Of a stretch of 64,000 bases of DNA, positions 63,726 to 64,000 are shown one piece after another. Both the position numbers and the translations under genes were made by a program. This stretch comes from Fulvimonas soli (GTDB taxonomy: Bacteria; Pseudomonadota; Gammaproteobacteria; Xanthomonadales; Rhodanobacteraceae): positions 62,001 through 126,000 of the forward strand of contig NZ_QGHC01000009.1 in assembly GCF_003148905.1 (NCBI RefSeq). Direction: 5' to 3'. The notes beneath the pieces are model-generated. The model saw only the letters and a program-made list of their open reading frames with translations, did no database searches and was not told where the DNA came from. Positions within the stretch are counted from its first letter, which is position 1; the number at the start of each line of letters is the position of its first letter.

Positions 63726-64000
63726 ATGATGCAGGAACACTTGCGCGAAGGCACGGGCGAGGCGCTGCTCTGCGACGCCGCCCTGTCCGCGCAGGTGGAC
63801 GGGGCCTGGTTCGATCCCGCGTCCTGGCGCGCGCGCGGCGCGCTGCGCGCGCAGGCGGGCGGGCGCGGCGGCGTGGCGGTGATCGACACGCCGGCCGGCG
63901 AGTGCGTGCTGCGCCACTACCGCCGCGGCGGCATGGTCGCCGCGCTGCTGGGCGACCGCTACCTGTGGACCGGCGCCGGCCGCACGCGCGGCTTCGCCGA
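63726..64000 (+). CDS. kdkA: 3-deoxy-D-manno-octulosonic acid kinase, start only
   Basis: The first 91 residues of a KdkA: EHLREGTGEALLCDAALSAQ, AWFDPASWRARGALRAQAGGRG, ECVLRHYRRGGMVAALLGDRYLW. KdkA phosphorylates Kdo in lipid A-linked inner core. The gene runs off the window. The ATG at 63726 is followed at once by a second ATG; either may be used. It is divergent from the family 9 glycosyltransferase gene. Confidence 0.92.
   Translation, partial: MMQEHLREGTGEALLCDAALSAQVDGAWFDPASWRARGALRAQAGGRGGVAVIDTPAGECVLRHYRRGGMVAALLGDRYLWTGAGRTRGFA

Overview
This window looks like chromosomal DNA of a very GC-rich gammaproteobacterium, most likely order Lysobacterales (Xanthomonadales) and plausibly family Rhodanobacteraceae. 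Pointers are the folC-SPOR-cvpA-purF string, a 3-deoxy-D-manno-octulosonic acid (Kdo) kinase next to a family 9 glycosyltransferase and a DUF6165 protein, a urocanate hydratase, a TonB-dependent siderophore receptor beside small carboxypeptidase-regulatory-like proteins, many VOC and Msr proteins, and several families of intergenic palindromic repeats. No sequence search was run, so the taxonomy is inference. No phage, integrase, transposase gene or CRISPR array was seen; one tRNA (Pro, CGG) is present. High GC produces very long spurious antisense frames, and these were discarded.

Layout. 0-4.6 kb: end-truncated nucleotide pyrophosphatase, small secreted protein, an alkylation-repair pair (Ada/AlkA hybrid and Ogt), a barstar-like inhibitor and a secreted NTF2-like protein. 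4.7-8.1 kb: hutU, dienelactone-hydrolase-like enzyme, VOC protein. 8.2-12.1 kb: TonB-dependent siderophore receptor with a Fur-box-like site and two paralogous small exported proteins. 12.2-17.1 kb: secreted HExxH protein, tiny membrane peptide, coupled msrB-msrA, pyrimidine-dimer glycosylase, aldo/keto reductase, acetyltransferase. 17.3-24.3 kb: TetR regulator divergent from an FAD monooxygenase over a palindromic operator, zinc alcohol dehydrogenase, Ubi-type hydroxylase, GST, a conserved 50-residue protein. 24.4-35.4 kb: penicillin-acylase-family enzyme, VOC protein, adhesin-like DUF4097 repeat protein, YjjG nucleotidase, UndA-like heme-oxygenase-fold diiron enzyme, PAS-GGDEF-EAL protein, lipoprotein MsrA, arylamine acetyltransferase, S4 protein, barnase-like RNase.

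35.5-48.2 kb: DUF72 protein, serine beta-lactamase-like hydrolase, esterase, bacteriohemerythrin, VOC protein, DUF3772 MscS channel, endonuclease V, an ABC exporter gene carrying both an in-frame TGA and an in-frame insertion made of consecutive hairpins, pirin, an OsmC remnant cut off by a repeat, and an intact OsmC. 48.3-51.5 kb: MerR regulator and a copper-type P-ATPase with two YHS domains, translationally coupled behind a long-spacer MerR promoter. 51.7-58.4 kb: SnoaL-like and GNAT genes, then folC, SPOR protein, cvpA, purF and a DUF455 ferritin-like protein. 58.4-64 kb: tRNA-Pro, hisS, an unusually long histidine ammonia-lyase homologue, DUF6165, glycosyltransferase 9 and the start of kdkA.

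The strongest leads are the interrupted ABC exporter with its four-hairpin insertion, the UndA-like diiron enzyme, the oversized HutH homologue far from hutU, repeat elements that supply gene ends (UbiM, OsmC remnant) and possibly a ribosome binding site (DUF455), and the barnase and barstar homologues lying 31 kb apart.
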